A DNA stretch of 64,000 nt from Moheibacter sp035515075 (lineage in GTDB: Bacteria > Bacteroidota > Bacteroidia > Flavobacteriales > Weeksellaceae). This document shows, one piece after another, positions 9,434-17,045 of the stretch. Below the pieces are notes generated by a model. It worked only from the letters and a program-made list of their open reading frames with translations, was not told the DNA's origin and ran no database searches. The stretch spans positions 54,406 to 118,405 of the forward strand of contig DATJBZ010000027.1 in the NCBI GenBank assembly GCA_035515075.1. Direction: 5' to 3'. Positions within the stretch are counted from its first letter, which is position 1. Each line of letters opens with the position of its first letter. The translations under genes were made by a program, and so were the position numbers.

Positions 9434-9463
9434 TTTGATTCTAAGGAAAAGCCCTTAGCTTTG
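9434..9463 (+). promoter_or_regulatory. metK promoter (TTTG, 18 nt, TAGCTTTG)
   Basis: TTTG at 9434-9437 is followed after 18 nt by TAGCTTTG at 9456-9463, an exact TAnnTTTG box. Transcription should start near 9470, just upstream of the SAM-II aptamer. A 6-bp dyad CTAAGG/CCTTAG (9441-9446 and 9453-9458) lies between the two elements and touches the -7 box. It could be an operator. Confidence 0.8.
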
Positions 9464-9474
9464 CACCAACAAAA

Positions 9475-9535
9475 ATGAGAGAGGATGGATTTGTTCTGAT
9501 TGCAACCTCGTTAAAAATTGCTAAAACAGTTACTT
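9475..9535 (+). ncRNA. SAM-II riboswitch aptamer in the metK leader
   Basis: The leader carries the conserved SAM-II segments in order: GGAUUUG, UUGCAACCUCGUUAAA and UUGCUAAAAC. P1 forms from GAGG (9481-9484) and CCUC (9506-9509). The pseudoknot can form from CUG (9496-9498) and CAG (9527-9529). SAM-II aptamers bind S-adenosylmethionine and are known mainly from Alphaproteobacteria and Bacteroidota, where they precede methionine and SAM genes. Here the aptamer lies between the promoter and metK, which gives direct feedback on SAM synthesis. A covariance-model search against the Rfam SAM-II family would settle it. Confidence 0.85.
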
Positions 9536-9577
9536 TTCGGGCTTATTTGGTTTTCTCTCATGACTAAATTTACAATT

Positions 9578-10861
9578 ATGCCTTATTTATTTACCTCAGA
9601 ATCCGTTTCTGAAGGACACCCAGACAAAATAGCCGATCAAATTTCCGATGCATTAATCGATCATTTTTTGGCGTATGACCCCAATTCTAAAGTCGCTTGT
9701 GAAACTTTGGTCACCACTGGTCAAGTCATTTTGGCTGGAGAGGTAAAATCAAAAGCTTATTTGGATGTACAAGAAATCTCAAGAGATGTCATCAACCAAA
9801 TCGGCTATACCAAAGGAGAATACATGTTTAGCGGCAATTCTTGTGGCGTACTTTCTGCCATTCATGAGCAGTCGCCTGACATCAACCAAGGCGTTGATCG
9901 CGTAGCGGAAGATGCAGATTTTGAAACCCGAGCCGAAGCACAAGGTGCTGGTGACCAAGGAATGATGTTTGGTTATGCAACCAACGAAACCGAAACCTAC
10001 ATGCCACTTGCACTGTATTTGTCACATCTTTTGATGAAAGAATTGGCAGAAATTAGACGAGAAAATGAAAGCATCAAATATTTGCGACCCGATGCCAAAG
10101 CACAAGTCACCATCGAGTATTCAGATGAACATCATCCCATCCGAATTGATACCATTGTCGTTTCTACCCAACACGATGAATTTGGCAGCGAGGATGCCAT
10201 GCTGGAAAAAATTAGAAAAGACATCATCGACATTTTGATTCCGCGTGTGATTGCCCAATTGGATCCATCCATCAAAAAATTGTTCAACAACGACATACGT
10301 TACGAAATCAATCCTACGGGAAAATTCGTGATCGGTGGACCACACGGCGACACAGGTCTGACAGGAAGAAAAATCATCGTGGATACGTACGGTGGAAAAG
10401 GCGCACATGGCGGCGGTGCTTTCAGTGGAAAAGACCCGTCTAAAGTGGATAGAAGCGCAGCCTATGCGATGCGTCACATTGCCAAAAACATGGTGGCGGC
10501 TGGAGTTGCTGACGAAGTTTTGATCCAAATTTCCTATGCGATTGGTGTGTCCAAACCTTGTGGTTTGTTCGTCGATACCCATGGCACAGCAAAGGTGGAT
10601 TTGACCGATGGAGAAATTGCCAAAAAAATTGAAGAATTGTTTGATTTGCGGCCGTATGCCATCGAACACCATTTGAAGTTGCGCCATCCAATTTACCAAG
10701 AAACCGCAGCTTACGGACACATGGGAAGAACACCTTATGTCGCGGACAAAACTTTCAACAAAGGAAAACCCAATGAATTGACCATCCAAAATTTGGAGTT
10801 TTTCACTTGGGAAAAATTGGACAAAGTAGAAGAAATTCAAGCCAAATTCGGATTGAAATAA
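9578..10861 (+). CDS. metK: S-adenosylmethionine synthetase
   Basis: MetK makes S-adenosylmethionine from methionine and ATP in the cytoplasm. Family motifs are clear: SVSEGHPDKIADQISDAL at the N-terminus, GAGDQGMMFGYAT near residue 125 (the hexapeptide-type motif is GAGDQG), GGPHGDTGLTGRK, and KDPSKVDRSAAYAMRH. The start is set at the ATG giving MPYLFTSESVSEG, as in homologues. An in-frame ATG at 9560 (MTKFTI, then MPYLF) is possible, and the longer frame starting at 9518 lies within the riboswitch and is not credible. At 427 residues it is longer than E. coli MetK (384), as in other Bacteroidota. It is controlled by the upstream SAM-II riboswitch. Confidence 0.96.
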   Translation: MPYLFTSESVSEGHPDKIADQISDALIDHFLAYDPNSKVACETLVTTGQVILAGEVKSKAYLDVQEISRDVINQIGYTKGEYMFSGNSCGVLSAIHEQSPDINQGVDRVAEDADFETRAEAQGAGDQGMMFGYATNETETYMPLALYLSHLLMKELAEIRRENESIKYLRPDAKAQVTIEYSDEHHPIRIDTIVVSTQHDEFGSEDAMLEKIRKDIIDILIPRVIAQLDPSIKKLFNNDIRYEINPTGKFVIGGPHGDTGLTGRKIIVDTYGGKGAHGGGAFSGKDPSKVDRSAAYAMRHIAKNMVAAGVADEVLIQISYAIGVSKPCGLFVDTHGTAKVDLTDGEIAKKIEELFDLRPYAIEHHLKLRHPIYQETAAYGHMGRTPYVADKTFNKGKPNELTIQNLEFFTWEKLDKVEEIQAKFGLK

Positions 10862-10889
10862 TGTCTTTCATTAAAAATAACAAACAAAG

Positions 10890-10922
10890 TCCCAGTCTTC
10901 ATCGAAAACTGGGATTTTTTAA
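10890..10922 (+). terminator. Rho-independent terminator of metK
   Basis: TCCCAGT (10890-10896) pairs with ACTGGGA (10908-10914) across an 11-nt loop, followed by six T residues. It lies 29 bp after the metK stop. Confidence 0.85.
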
Positions 10923-10942
10923 TTTCAATGACTGCAATTCAA

Positions 10943-11248
10943 TCAATTTTCTTCATCAAAATTCACCATCCAATTGATCCCAAATCGATCAGTGAACATT
11001 CCAAAATAAGCGCCCCAAAAAGTTTCATTCATCGGCATGGTCACTTCCCCACCGGCTGAAAGCCCATCAAACAAACGATCCGCTTCCTCCTTGCTTTCCG
11101 CATTGATCGAAATCGAAAAGTTATTGCCTTGCACAAATTTCGGCGCCCATTCACCTCCCGTATCGCTGCCCATTAAAATGGCATTGCCGATCGAATAAAC
11201 AATGTGCATGATTTTGTTGCCGTCTTCTATTCGCGTTGATTCAATCAT
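10943..11248 (-). CDS. VOC (glyoxalase/PhnB-like) protein lacking its N-terminal third
   Basis: Residues from NKIMHIVYSIGNAILMGSDT to TFWGAYFGMFTDRFGINWMV match the C-terminal two-thirds of PhnB-like VOC proteins. Those proteins usually have about 140-150 residues and open with a metal-site N-terminal module of about 45 residues, which is absent here. The ATG overlaps the rmuC stop (ATGA), and the reading frame directly upstream is the true rmuC C-terminus, so no frameshifted N-terminus is hidden there. A deletion probably placed the remaining part of the gene against rmuC. It may be a remnant, or be translated by coupling to rmuC. Activity is doubtful because half of the first beta-alpha-beta module is missing. 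Confidence 0.7.
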   Translation of the reverse strand: MIESTRIEDGNKIMHIVYSIGNAILMGSDTGGEWAPKFVQGNNFSISINAESKEEADRLFDGLSAGGEVTMPMNETFWGAYFGMFTDRFGINWMVNFDEEN

Positions 11249-12633
11249 TCAATCAAATCTTGCGCATCCTTTTCCAATGGGTCCAAATTCAACGGCAACA
11301 AAACTTCTGGAATATTTTTATTCGATTTCAACCCCAGATTTTTCAACTGAATGGCTTGATTGATCACATTTCCTCTCCCCGTTTTCAATTGCCCCAAAGC
11401 GTCCTGGTAAGTTCGTTGGGCGGCATCCAACTTTTTGCCAATTTCTTCAAAATTCTCTGTAAATCCCACGAATTTATCGTACAACAACTCCCCTCTTTTG
11501 ACAATGTCCATCGCATTTTTATTTTGCCATTCGCGGCGCCATAAATCAGAAAACAACTTCAAACAAGCGATCAAAGTTGTCGGGCTGACCAACAAAATTC
11601 TTTTGGTATAAGCGTAGGACCACAAATCTTCATCCGCCTGAATCGCCAACAAATAAGCTGGTTCAATCGGCACAAACATCATCGTGAAATCCAAAGCACC
11701 AGCGATGTTGTCGTATTTTTTTTTGCTCAATTGGTCAATGTGCAATTTTGTGACTTGTACATGCTCTGCCAAAAATCTTCTTTGCTCTTCAACCGTTTCT
11801 GTCGCCATATATTGGTCATAAGCAATCAAAGAAACTTTGGAATCAATCACAATCACGCGGTTGTCGGGCAAATTCACTCGGACATCCAACCGTTGATTTT
11901 TTCCCTCTTCATCTTTGATCCCCGCTTGAACGAAATATTCTCTGTCTTTGGTCAAACCCGAAGCTTCCAAAATTCTTTCCAAAATCACCTCACCCCAATT
12001 CCCTCTTTTTTGCGGTTTTCCTTTCAAAGCCGTTGCCAAATTATTGGCTTCTGTACTGACCTTGTTCGTCTGCTCGATGAGTCCTCTGATTCTTTCTTCC
12101 AAAGTCGTTCGTTGTTTGGTATCCTCTGTGTGGGTTTTCTCCACTTTTTCTTTGAATTGATGAATGTCCTCTTTCAGCGGTTTCAACAAAGTTTCCAAGT
12201 TCAATTTATTGGTTTCGGTAAACTTCTCCGATTTTTCTTCCAACAATTGATTGGCAATTTTCTCAAATTGCAAATGGGCTGTTTTTTGTAAAGCTTCCAT
12301 TTCCGTTTTTTGCGTCAGTAGTTTCTCATTCAGAGTCTTTTCTTTCAACAACAATTCTTTGATTTGGATTTGATTGGATAAATCTTCTTTTTGCAACAGT
12401 TGCAAATTGTCTTTTTCTTTTTTTAACTCTTCAACCAGTTCTTCTTTACTTTCCTTCAGCATAATTAATTGATTTTCCATCAATTTCAAATCAGTTTTTG
12501 ACGCATGAAAGCTTTCAGACAAAATATCAAAAGTAGTTTTTGCAATCAATTTCGATTTAGTCCAAGCATAGAAAACTGTGCCTACCAAAAAAGCACCAAT
12601 AAAAAACCCGATCATTAAACTAATTGTATCCAT
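11245..12633 (-). CDS. rmuC: DNA recombination protein RmuC
   Basis: RmuC is a membrane-anchored, nuclease-fold protein that limits sequence inversions between short inverted repeats. This 462-residue copy has an N-terminal membrane segment (about residues 5-22, ISLMIGFFIGAFLVGTVFYAW). A long coiled coil runs over about 30-215 (rich in LLEEKSEKFTETNKLNLE-type heptads). The RmuC domain covers about 210-430, with GKPQKRGNWGEVILERILE, VIVIDSKVSLIAYDQY, DFTMMFVPIEPAYLLA and VSPTTLIACLKL. Length and domains are complete. Its stop overlaps the start of the truncated VOC gene. No promoter box was identified. Confidence 0.93.
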   Translation of the reverse strand: MDTISLMIGFFIGAFLVGTVFYAWTKSKLIAKTTFDILSESFHASKTDLKLMENQLIMLKESKEELVEELKKEKDNLQLLQKEDLSNQIQIKELLLKEKTLNEKLLTQKTEMEALQKTAHLQFEKIANQLLEEKSEKFTETNKLNLETLLKPLKEDIHQFKEKVEKTHTEDTKQRTTLEERIRGLIEQTNKVSTEANNLATALKGKPQKRGNWGEVILERILEASGLTKDREYFVQAGIKDEEGKNQRLDVRVNLPDNRVIVIDSKVSLIAYDQYMATETVEEQRRFLAEHVQVTKLHIDQLSKKKYDNIAGALDFTMMFVPIEPAYLLAIQADEDLWSYAYTKRILLVSPTTLIACLKLFSDLWRREWQNKNAMDIVKRGELLYDKFVGFTENFEEIGKKLDAAQRTYQDALGQLKTGRGNVINQAIQLKNLGLKSNKNIPEVLLPLNLDPLEKDAQDLIE

Positions 12634-12690
12634 CTCTGTATTGTCTCTTTTTTAGCTTTATAAATTTTTATTTGAACTGAGAAAACGCTT

Positions 12691-13143
12691 TCACACCCAA
12701 TTCAAGCTCATCAAATAAACCAGTAAAGCTGTAACCGCCGTATAGACTAATCCTGCAAAAATGACCCTACCGCATTTTTTATGGAAATTAGAAAATTTCC
12801 CAGGCAAATTCTTTTTGAAGCGAACATTGGACAAAATGATCAAGACTGTCCACAACAGATAAGTCAACACAGCGACTATGATGTGAGAATACAAAGTCAT
12901 CTTAAAAAATGAAGTGTGGTAGTATTCACTTTCTGAAGCCAAACTGCCCGATCCGCCTGAATAACGGATCAAACCTTCTAACAACAACACACCTAAAACA
13001 CAAACTATGTAAATGGTATTTTGAATCTTCCGGTGAGATTCAAACGCTTTGCTTCGCGCTTTTTTCATTGCGTAATACACGCCAAATGGTGAAAATAGTG
13101 TCAACAACAAAACTGTCGTCATGATAATTGTGGTCACATCCAT
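12691..13143 (-). CDS. DUF420-family integral membrane protein
   Basis: This 150-residue protein has four predicted membrane helices (about 4-24, 43-61, 84-104 and 127-147). The conserved histidines of the DUF420 family are visible in ESHRKIQN, YYHTSFFKMTLYSHI and NFHKKCGRVIF. DUF420 proteins are linked in other bacteria to cytochrome oxidase biogenesis, and the histidines suggest metal or haem contact. No oxidase genes lie near here, so the role in this organism is open. It has its own good promoter at 13190-13219. Confidence 0.75.
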   Translation of the reverse strand: MDVTTIIMTTVLLLTLFSPFGVYYAMKKARSKAFESHRKIQNTIYIVCVLGVLLLEGLIRYSGGSGSLASESEYYHTSFFKMTLYSHIIVAVLTYLLWTVLIILSNVRFKKNLPGKFSNFHKKCGRVIFAGLVYTAVTALLVYLMSLNWV

Positions 13144-13189
13144 CTTAAATACTTTAAATTACAGCTTCTCGAATTCATCCAGAAGATTT

Positions 13190-13219
13190 CAAATATAACG
13201 ATCTCAGCCTAATTTGCAA
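13190..13219 (-). promoter_or_regulatory. Promoter of the DUF420 gene (TTG, 19 nt, TATATTTG)
   Basis: On the minus strand, TTG (13219-13217), exactly 19 nt, then TATATTTG (13197-13190). This is an ideal Bacteroidota promoter. Transcription would begin near 13183, about 40 nt before the ATG at 13143. Confidence 0.75.
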
Positions 13220-13298
13220 GTCAAACAAATTCGACTTTTATTTTTGCGCCTCAAACATGGTCAAAATTTGAGAACACCTCATTCTAACGGATAAAAAA

Positions 13299-14204
13299 TC
13301 ACTTTTTTAGCAAATCTTTCAAAGCTAAGTCAATCTCCGAAAATTGAAATTGAAAACCATGATCGATGATTTTCTCTGAATTCACCCGAGAACCTTGCAG
13401 TAGCATCACCGCACTTTCTCCAAAAACCATTCGAATAAAGAAACTTGGGATTTTGATCTTCAAAACTGATTTCTTCAATGCTTTGGCCAAATTTCGGGTC
13501 AGTTCTTCATAAGTTTGATGCATTGGCGAACAAGCATTGAACACGCCATTCATAGTTTTGTTCTGGATCGAAAACGCATACATCGCACAAATGTCTTTTT
13601 CATGGATCCAAGGCATCCATTGTTGTCCCTTGCCTAAAATTGTACCCATAAAAAAACGAGTGGGCATAAGCATCTGTGGCAATGCACCACCATTTTTTGA
13701 CAATACAACACCCGTTCTGAGCTTCACTACACGTTCGGCCACTTTTTCTTGTAAAAACAAATCTGCTGCTTGTTCCCATTGCGCCACCACATCACTCAGA
13801 AAGTCATCGCCTTTGGCGTCGTTTTCTGAAAAGATTTTACCGGTCGTCACTGCACCATAATAGCCCACTGCCGAAGCTGAAACAAAGGATTCTATCGTCC
13901 ATTGATTTTTTTTCAAAGTCTTCAACAACAGTTGGGCAGAATCGACACGACTGGAAAGAATTTCCTTTTTACGTTGTTCAGACCATGATTTTTCTGCGAT
14001 ATTTGCACCCGCCAAATGAATGACGTGTTGTACGCCCGACAAAGCTGCTTCATCGATTGTTCCCTGTGCAACGTCCCATTCAAATTCGTTGTCTTGCTTT
14101 TTTTGACGCGTCAAAAATCTGATTTGATAAAAGGGTTTCAAATTTTCGGACAGTTTTTTGGCAATCATGCCATTTGCACCAGTAATCAAAACCACTTCTT
14201 TCAT
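13299..14204 (-). CDS. TIGR01777-family NAD-dependent epimerase/dehydratase-like protein
   Basis: This is an extended short-chain dehydrogenase-like fold of 301 residues. A nucleotide-binding turn sits at the N-terminus (VLITGANGMIAKKLSENL), followed by HVIHLAGANIAEKSWSEQRK, the YYGA active-site tyrosine in SASAVGYYGAVTTG, and MPWIHEKDICAMYAF. The C-terminal part (from about 250, MVFGESAVMLLQGSRV) matches the DUF1731 tail of the YfcH/TIGR01777 group. Substrates of this group are not known. It starts 17 bp after the mpl stop and is probably transcribed with plsC and mpl. Confidence 0.88.
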   Translation of the reverse strand: MKEVVLITGANGMIAKKLSENLKPFYQIRFLTRQKKQDNEFEWDVAQGTIDEAALSGVQHVIHLAGANIAEKSWSEQRKKEILSSRVDSAQLLLKTLKKNQWTIESFVSASAVGYYGAVTTGKIFSENDAKGDDFLSDVVAQWEQAADLFLQEKVAERVVKLRTGVVLSKNGGALPQMLMPTRFFMGTILGKGQQWMPWIHEKDICAMYAFSIQNKTMNGVFNACSPMHQTYEELTRNLAKALKKSVLKIKIPSFFIRMVFGESAVMLLQGSRVNSEKIIDHGFQFQFSEIDLALKDLLKK

Positions 14205-14221
14205 CTGTGTATTTTTTTATT

Positions 14222-15571
14222 TTAGCCAAATGTTTTTCCCAAATCCAAGCCACCAAAATTGGCAGAACTCATCATCAAGAAAACTTTGTTGTTTTTTTCT
14301 AAAGTCATCAAATTCTTTTCTAAATCTTCAGCAACTGTAAAAACCTGAATGTCATTGTCATTGAATGCTTGTCGAATGTCTTCTTTAGAAATCGGCGCCA
14401 TTCTTTTGATTTTCAAAGCTTCTGGATTGTAATACACCATTTTTTGATCCGCAGCTTTCAACGCATCGCGGTATTCGCCTAAAAATTCAGGATTCAAACT
14501 GCTGTACGTATGCAGTTCCAAACAAGCAATCATCTCTCGATTGGGAAATTGCTCTTTGACTGCATTCGTAGTTGAAATCACCTTGCTCGGCGCATGGGCA
14601 AAATCTTTGTACGCAATGAAATCGTTGGTTTTACGGATCAATTCCAAACGCTTTGAAGCGCCTTTAAAACTTTGAATTGCTTCGTAAAACTCATCGTCCA
14701 TTACGCCCAACTGATTGCAAATCAAACGTGCTCCTTCCAAATTACTCAAATTATGTCGACCAAAGATCTCCAAAGGAATTGGTCCATCAAAAGTGTCCAA
14801 ATAAGTCACTCCTTCCTCGATAAAATGCGGAGGAATTCGGTAAGGAAATTTCTTGATGGCATTTTCTGTTTTTTCAACAATTTTGACCAAATGCTCGTCT
14901 TCTTCATTATAAATCAAGGCACCGCCCGCCACCAAACTATCGACAAACAATTCAAATTGATGCACATAGTTTTCAAACGTTGGAAATACATTGACATGGT
15001 CCCAAGCGATACCGCTAATCAATGCAATGTTGGGTTGGTACAACAATATTTTGGGTCTTCGATCCAAAGCGGACGAAAGATATTCGTCGCCTTCCATCAC
15101 CATGAAATCATTTTCTTCGGTCAATTTGACCATTACATCAAAGCCTTCCAATTGTGCGCCAACCATATAATCGACTTCTTTTTGGTGAAAATCCAATACA
15201 TGTAAAATCATGGAAGTGATTGAAGTTTTTCCATGAGAACCTGCAATCACCACGCGGGTTTTGTCTTTGGATTGTTCGTACAAAAATTCAGGATAAGAGT
15301 AAATCTTCAACCCCAACGCTTGTGCTTTCAACATTTCGGGATTGTCCGCATGTGCGTGCATTCCTAAAATAACTGCGTCCAAATCTTCGGTGATTTTCTC
15401 AGGAAACCAACCCATTTTTTCGGGCAACAATCCTTTTTTTGCCAAACGTCCTGCCGATGGTTCAAAAATCGCATCGTCCGAACCGCTGACTTGGTCGCCT
15501 TTCTCATGCAATGCAATCGCTAAATTGTGCATGGCACTTCCGCCTATCGCAATAAAATGTACTTTTTTCAT
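14222..15571 (-). CDS. mpl: UDP-N-acetylmuramate:tripeptide ligase (Mpl), Mur ligase family
   Basis: Mpl joins recycled L-Ala-gamma-D-Glu-meso-Dap tripeptide to UDP-MurNAc, feeding cell-wall turnover products back into peptidoglycan synthesis. The protein starts with the Mur N-terminal turn HFIAIGGSAMHNLAIAL. It has the ATP-binding loop AGSHGKTSITSM near residue 112, the central-domain motif VMEGDEYLSSALDRRPK, SGIAWDHVNVF, and the C-terminal FGRHNLSNLEGA and DFAHAPSKV. The DEYLSSA segment and the total length of 449 residues favour Mpl over MurC. The ATG shares one base with the plsC stop (TGATG), which suggests translational coupling. Confidence 0.88.
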   Translation of the reverse strand: MKKVHFIAIGGSAMHNLAIALHEKGDQVSGSDDAIFEPSAGRLAKKGLLPEKMGWFPEKITEDLDAVILGMHAHADNPEMLKAQALGLKIYSYPEFLYEQSKDKTRVVIAGSHGKTSITSMILHVLDFHQKEVDYMVGAQLEGFDVMVKLTEENDFMVMEGDEYLSSALDRRPKILLYQPNIALISGIAWDHVNVFPTFENYVHQFELFVDSLVAGGALIYNEEDEHLVKIVEKTENAIKKFPYRIPPHFIEEGVTYLDTFDGPIPLEIFGRHNLSNLEGARLICNQLGVMDDEFYEAIQSFKGASKRLELIRKTNDFIAYKDFAHAPSKVISTTNAVKEQFPNREMIACLELHTYSSLNPEFLGEYRDALKAADQKMVYYNPEALKIKRMAPISKEDIRQAFNDNDIQVFTVAEDLEKNLMTLEKNNKVFLMMSSANFGGLDLGKTFG

Positions 15572-16386
15572 CAGTCAAAAAAATCTTGGGGTTCACGGTC
15601 TTGCATGATCTCTTCTATGGGCTTCACTTTTAAAAATTCAGGGGATTGTTCGATGCTGTCCATGATTTTCTTCATGATGGTTTCATTGGTTTCATTTTCA
15701 AAATCAAATTGAATGGGTTCCTTAAATTTCATGGTAGCTTTCACACCCATTTTTTTCAACTTCAAACCTTTTTTATCAAAAGCTCTTCGAAAACCGTCAA
15801 TGACCACAGGTACAACAATGGGTTGAGTTTTCTTAACAATCAAAGCTGTTCCTCTTCTCCCAGGCGCAAAAGCCGTGGTTGTTCCTTGTGGGAAAGTCAC
15901 CACCCAGCCGTTTTCAAGTGCTTTCTGAATATTGGTAATTTCGTTGACATCCACTTTTCGATTGACATCTTGCCCTGAAGCACGCCAAGTTCTTTTGACC
16001 ATAATTGCGCCTGTGTAGGCAAATAATTTGGTCAAAAAACTATTTTTCATGGTTTCTTCCGCTGCGATATAATAAAAATCAATTTTTGGATCCAATAAAT
16101 AAATAGGGTTTTTGATCGTATTGATGAACCCATTTTTGACAGAACAAAACACATGATACATCGCAAAAACATCTGCAAAATAGGTTTGGTGATTGGATAC
16201 AAATAAAATATTGGTATTGGGTAAATCAACCAAATGCTCTGTACCAGAAACTTCTAATTTGTTGTATCCGTTGTATCGATTGTAGGTAAATCCGCCCAAA
16301 ATAAAGATCAAACTCCTCTTCAAAAAATACAGATGTCCAAAAGCATCCCTGTATACATTTTTCTTTACTGCCTTTTGCTTCGCCAT
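15571..16386 (-). CDS. PlsC-type 1-acyl-glycerol-3-phosphate acyltransferase
   Basis: Acyltransferases of this family transfer an acyl chain to lysophosphatidic acid or related lipids at the inner membrane. The catalytic NHxxxxxD motif is VSNHQTYFAD (His66, Asp72). The second motif reads FPQGTTTAF, with Gln in place of the more usual Glu of FPEGT. VPVVIDGFRRAF near residue 200 is the fourth family block. There is a hydrophobic segment at about 25-33. Length (271) is normal. It overlaps mpl by one base. A TAnnTTTG box lies 23 bp upstream. Its exact acyl acceptor is not clear. Confidence 0.82.
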   Translation of the reverse strand: MAKQKAVKKNVYRDAFGHLYFLKRSLIFILGGFTYNRYNGYNKLEVSGTEHLVDLPNTNILFVSNHQTYFADVFAMYHVFCSVKNGFINTIKNPIYLLDPKIDFYYIAAEETMKNSFLTKLFAYTGAIMVKRTWRASGQDVNRKVDVNEITNIQKALENGWVVTFPQGTTTAFAPGRRGTALIVKKTQPIVVPVVIDGFRRAFDKKGLKLKKMGVKATMKFKEPIQFDFENETNETIMKKIMDSIEQSPEFLKVKPIEEIMQDREPQDFFD

Positions 16387-16408
16387 TCTAATTTCAATTT
16401 TCGCTTTG

Positions 16409-16416
16409 CAAATTTA
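16409..16416 (-). promoter_or_regulatory. Possible -7 box upstream of plsC/mpl
   Basis: TAAATTTG on the minus strand, 23 bp upstream of the plsC ATG and overlapping the NUDIX stop. No TTG lies at the proper distance, so it is a partial promoter match only. Confidence 0.3.
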
Positions 16417-17043
16417 AAGCATTTCTAACAATGAACCGAATTCACTTAAAATCATTGCCGTTGCCCCCCAAATATACGCATCCTCTCCCAATCCATAACC
16501 AGGAATCTCCACCATATACTCAGAAAACTTTCGCTCAAAAATCTGAGGTTCAGCCAACAAAAAAGCTTCCAAATCCAAAGGAACTATTTCTGCAACTTCT
16601 TCTGGTTGCGGGATGAATTCAGGTACGCCATAATGAATGCCTATAAATGGATACACCAAAAAATTGCTGGGCGGAATGTACAATTCGGTCAATTGGTGGA
16701 TGATTTCAATGTTTTCTTCTTCTACCCCCAACTCTTCCACCGTTTCTCTCAAAGCGGTTTGCGACAAATGAATGTCTTCTGGCTCAAATCCACCACCAGG
16801 CAAAGAAAATTGATTGGAATGTTCACCATTGTAAAACGGTCTCAAAATCACTGGAAACTCAATGTTTCCTTCATCATTTTCATACAACATGATCATTACC
16901 GCAGCTACTCTTGGATTGTTTTTTTTAATTTCTTCCAAATCAATGTCGCCCCTGTAAGGTGGTGACATGCGCAACTGTGCTTCAATGCCAGGTAAATCTC
17001 CCTCAAAACTTTCCAAGTTTTGTCTTATTTCTTCTAAATACAA
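16414..17043 (-). CDS. NUDIX hydrolase, CoA-pyrophosphatase-like
   Basis: The NUDIX region reads QFSLPGGGFEPEDIHLSQTA followed by LRETVEELGV, giving the catalytic RExxEE with the spacing of the NudL/CoA diphosphatase branch. The upstream stretch VILRPFYNGEHSNQFS aligns with the NudL-specific substrate motif but lacks some of its arginines. The enzyme probably cleaves a nucleoside-diphosphate-linked compound such as a CoA derivative. The protein has 209 residues, normal for this branch. It begins 2 bp after the RDD gene stop, so the two genes form a transcription unit. Confidence 0.82.
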   Translation of the reverse strand: MYLEEIRQNLESFEGDLPGIEAQLRMSPPYRGDIDLEEIKKNNPRVAAVMIMLYENDEGNIEFPVILRPFYNGEHSNQFSLPGGGFEPEDIHLSQTALRETVEELGVEEENIEIIHQLTELYIPPSNFLVYPFIGIHYGVPEFIPQPEEVAEIVPLDLEAFLLAEPQIFERKFSEYMVEIPGYGLGEDAYIWGATAMILSEFGSLLEML

Positions 17044-17045
17044 TG

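Noticed and set aside
9518..9577. Longer metK frame beginning MLKQLLFGLIWF
   Set aside because: It starts inside the SAM-II aptamer and has no homology; homologues begin at the PYLFTSESVSEG segment.
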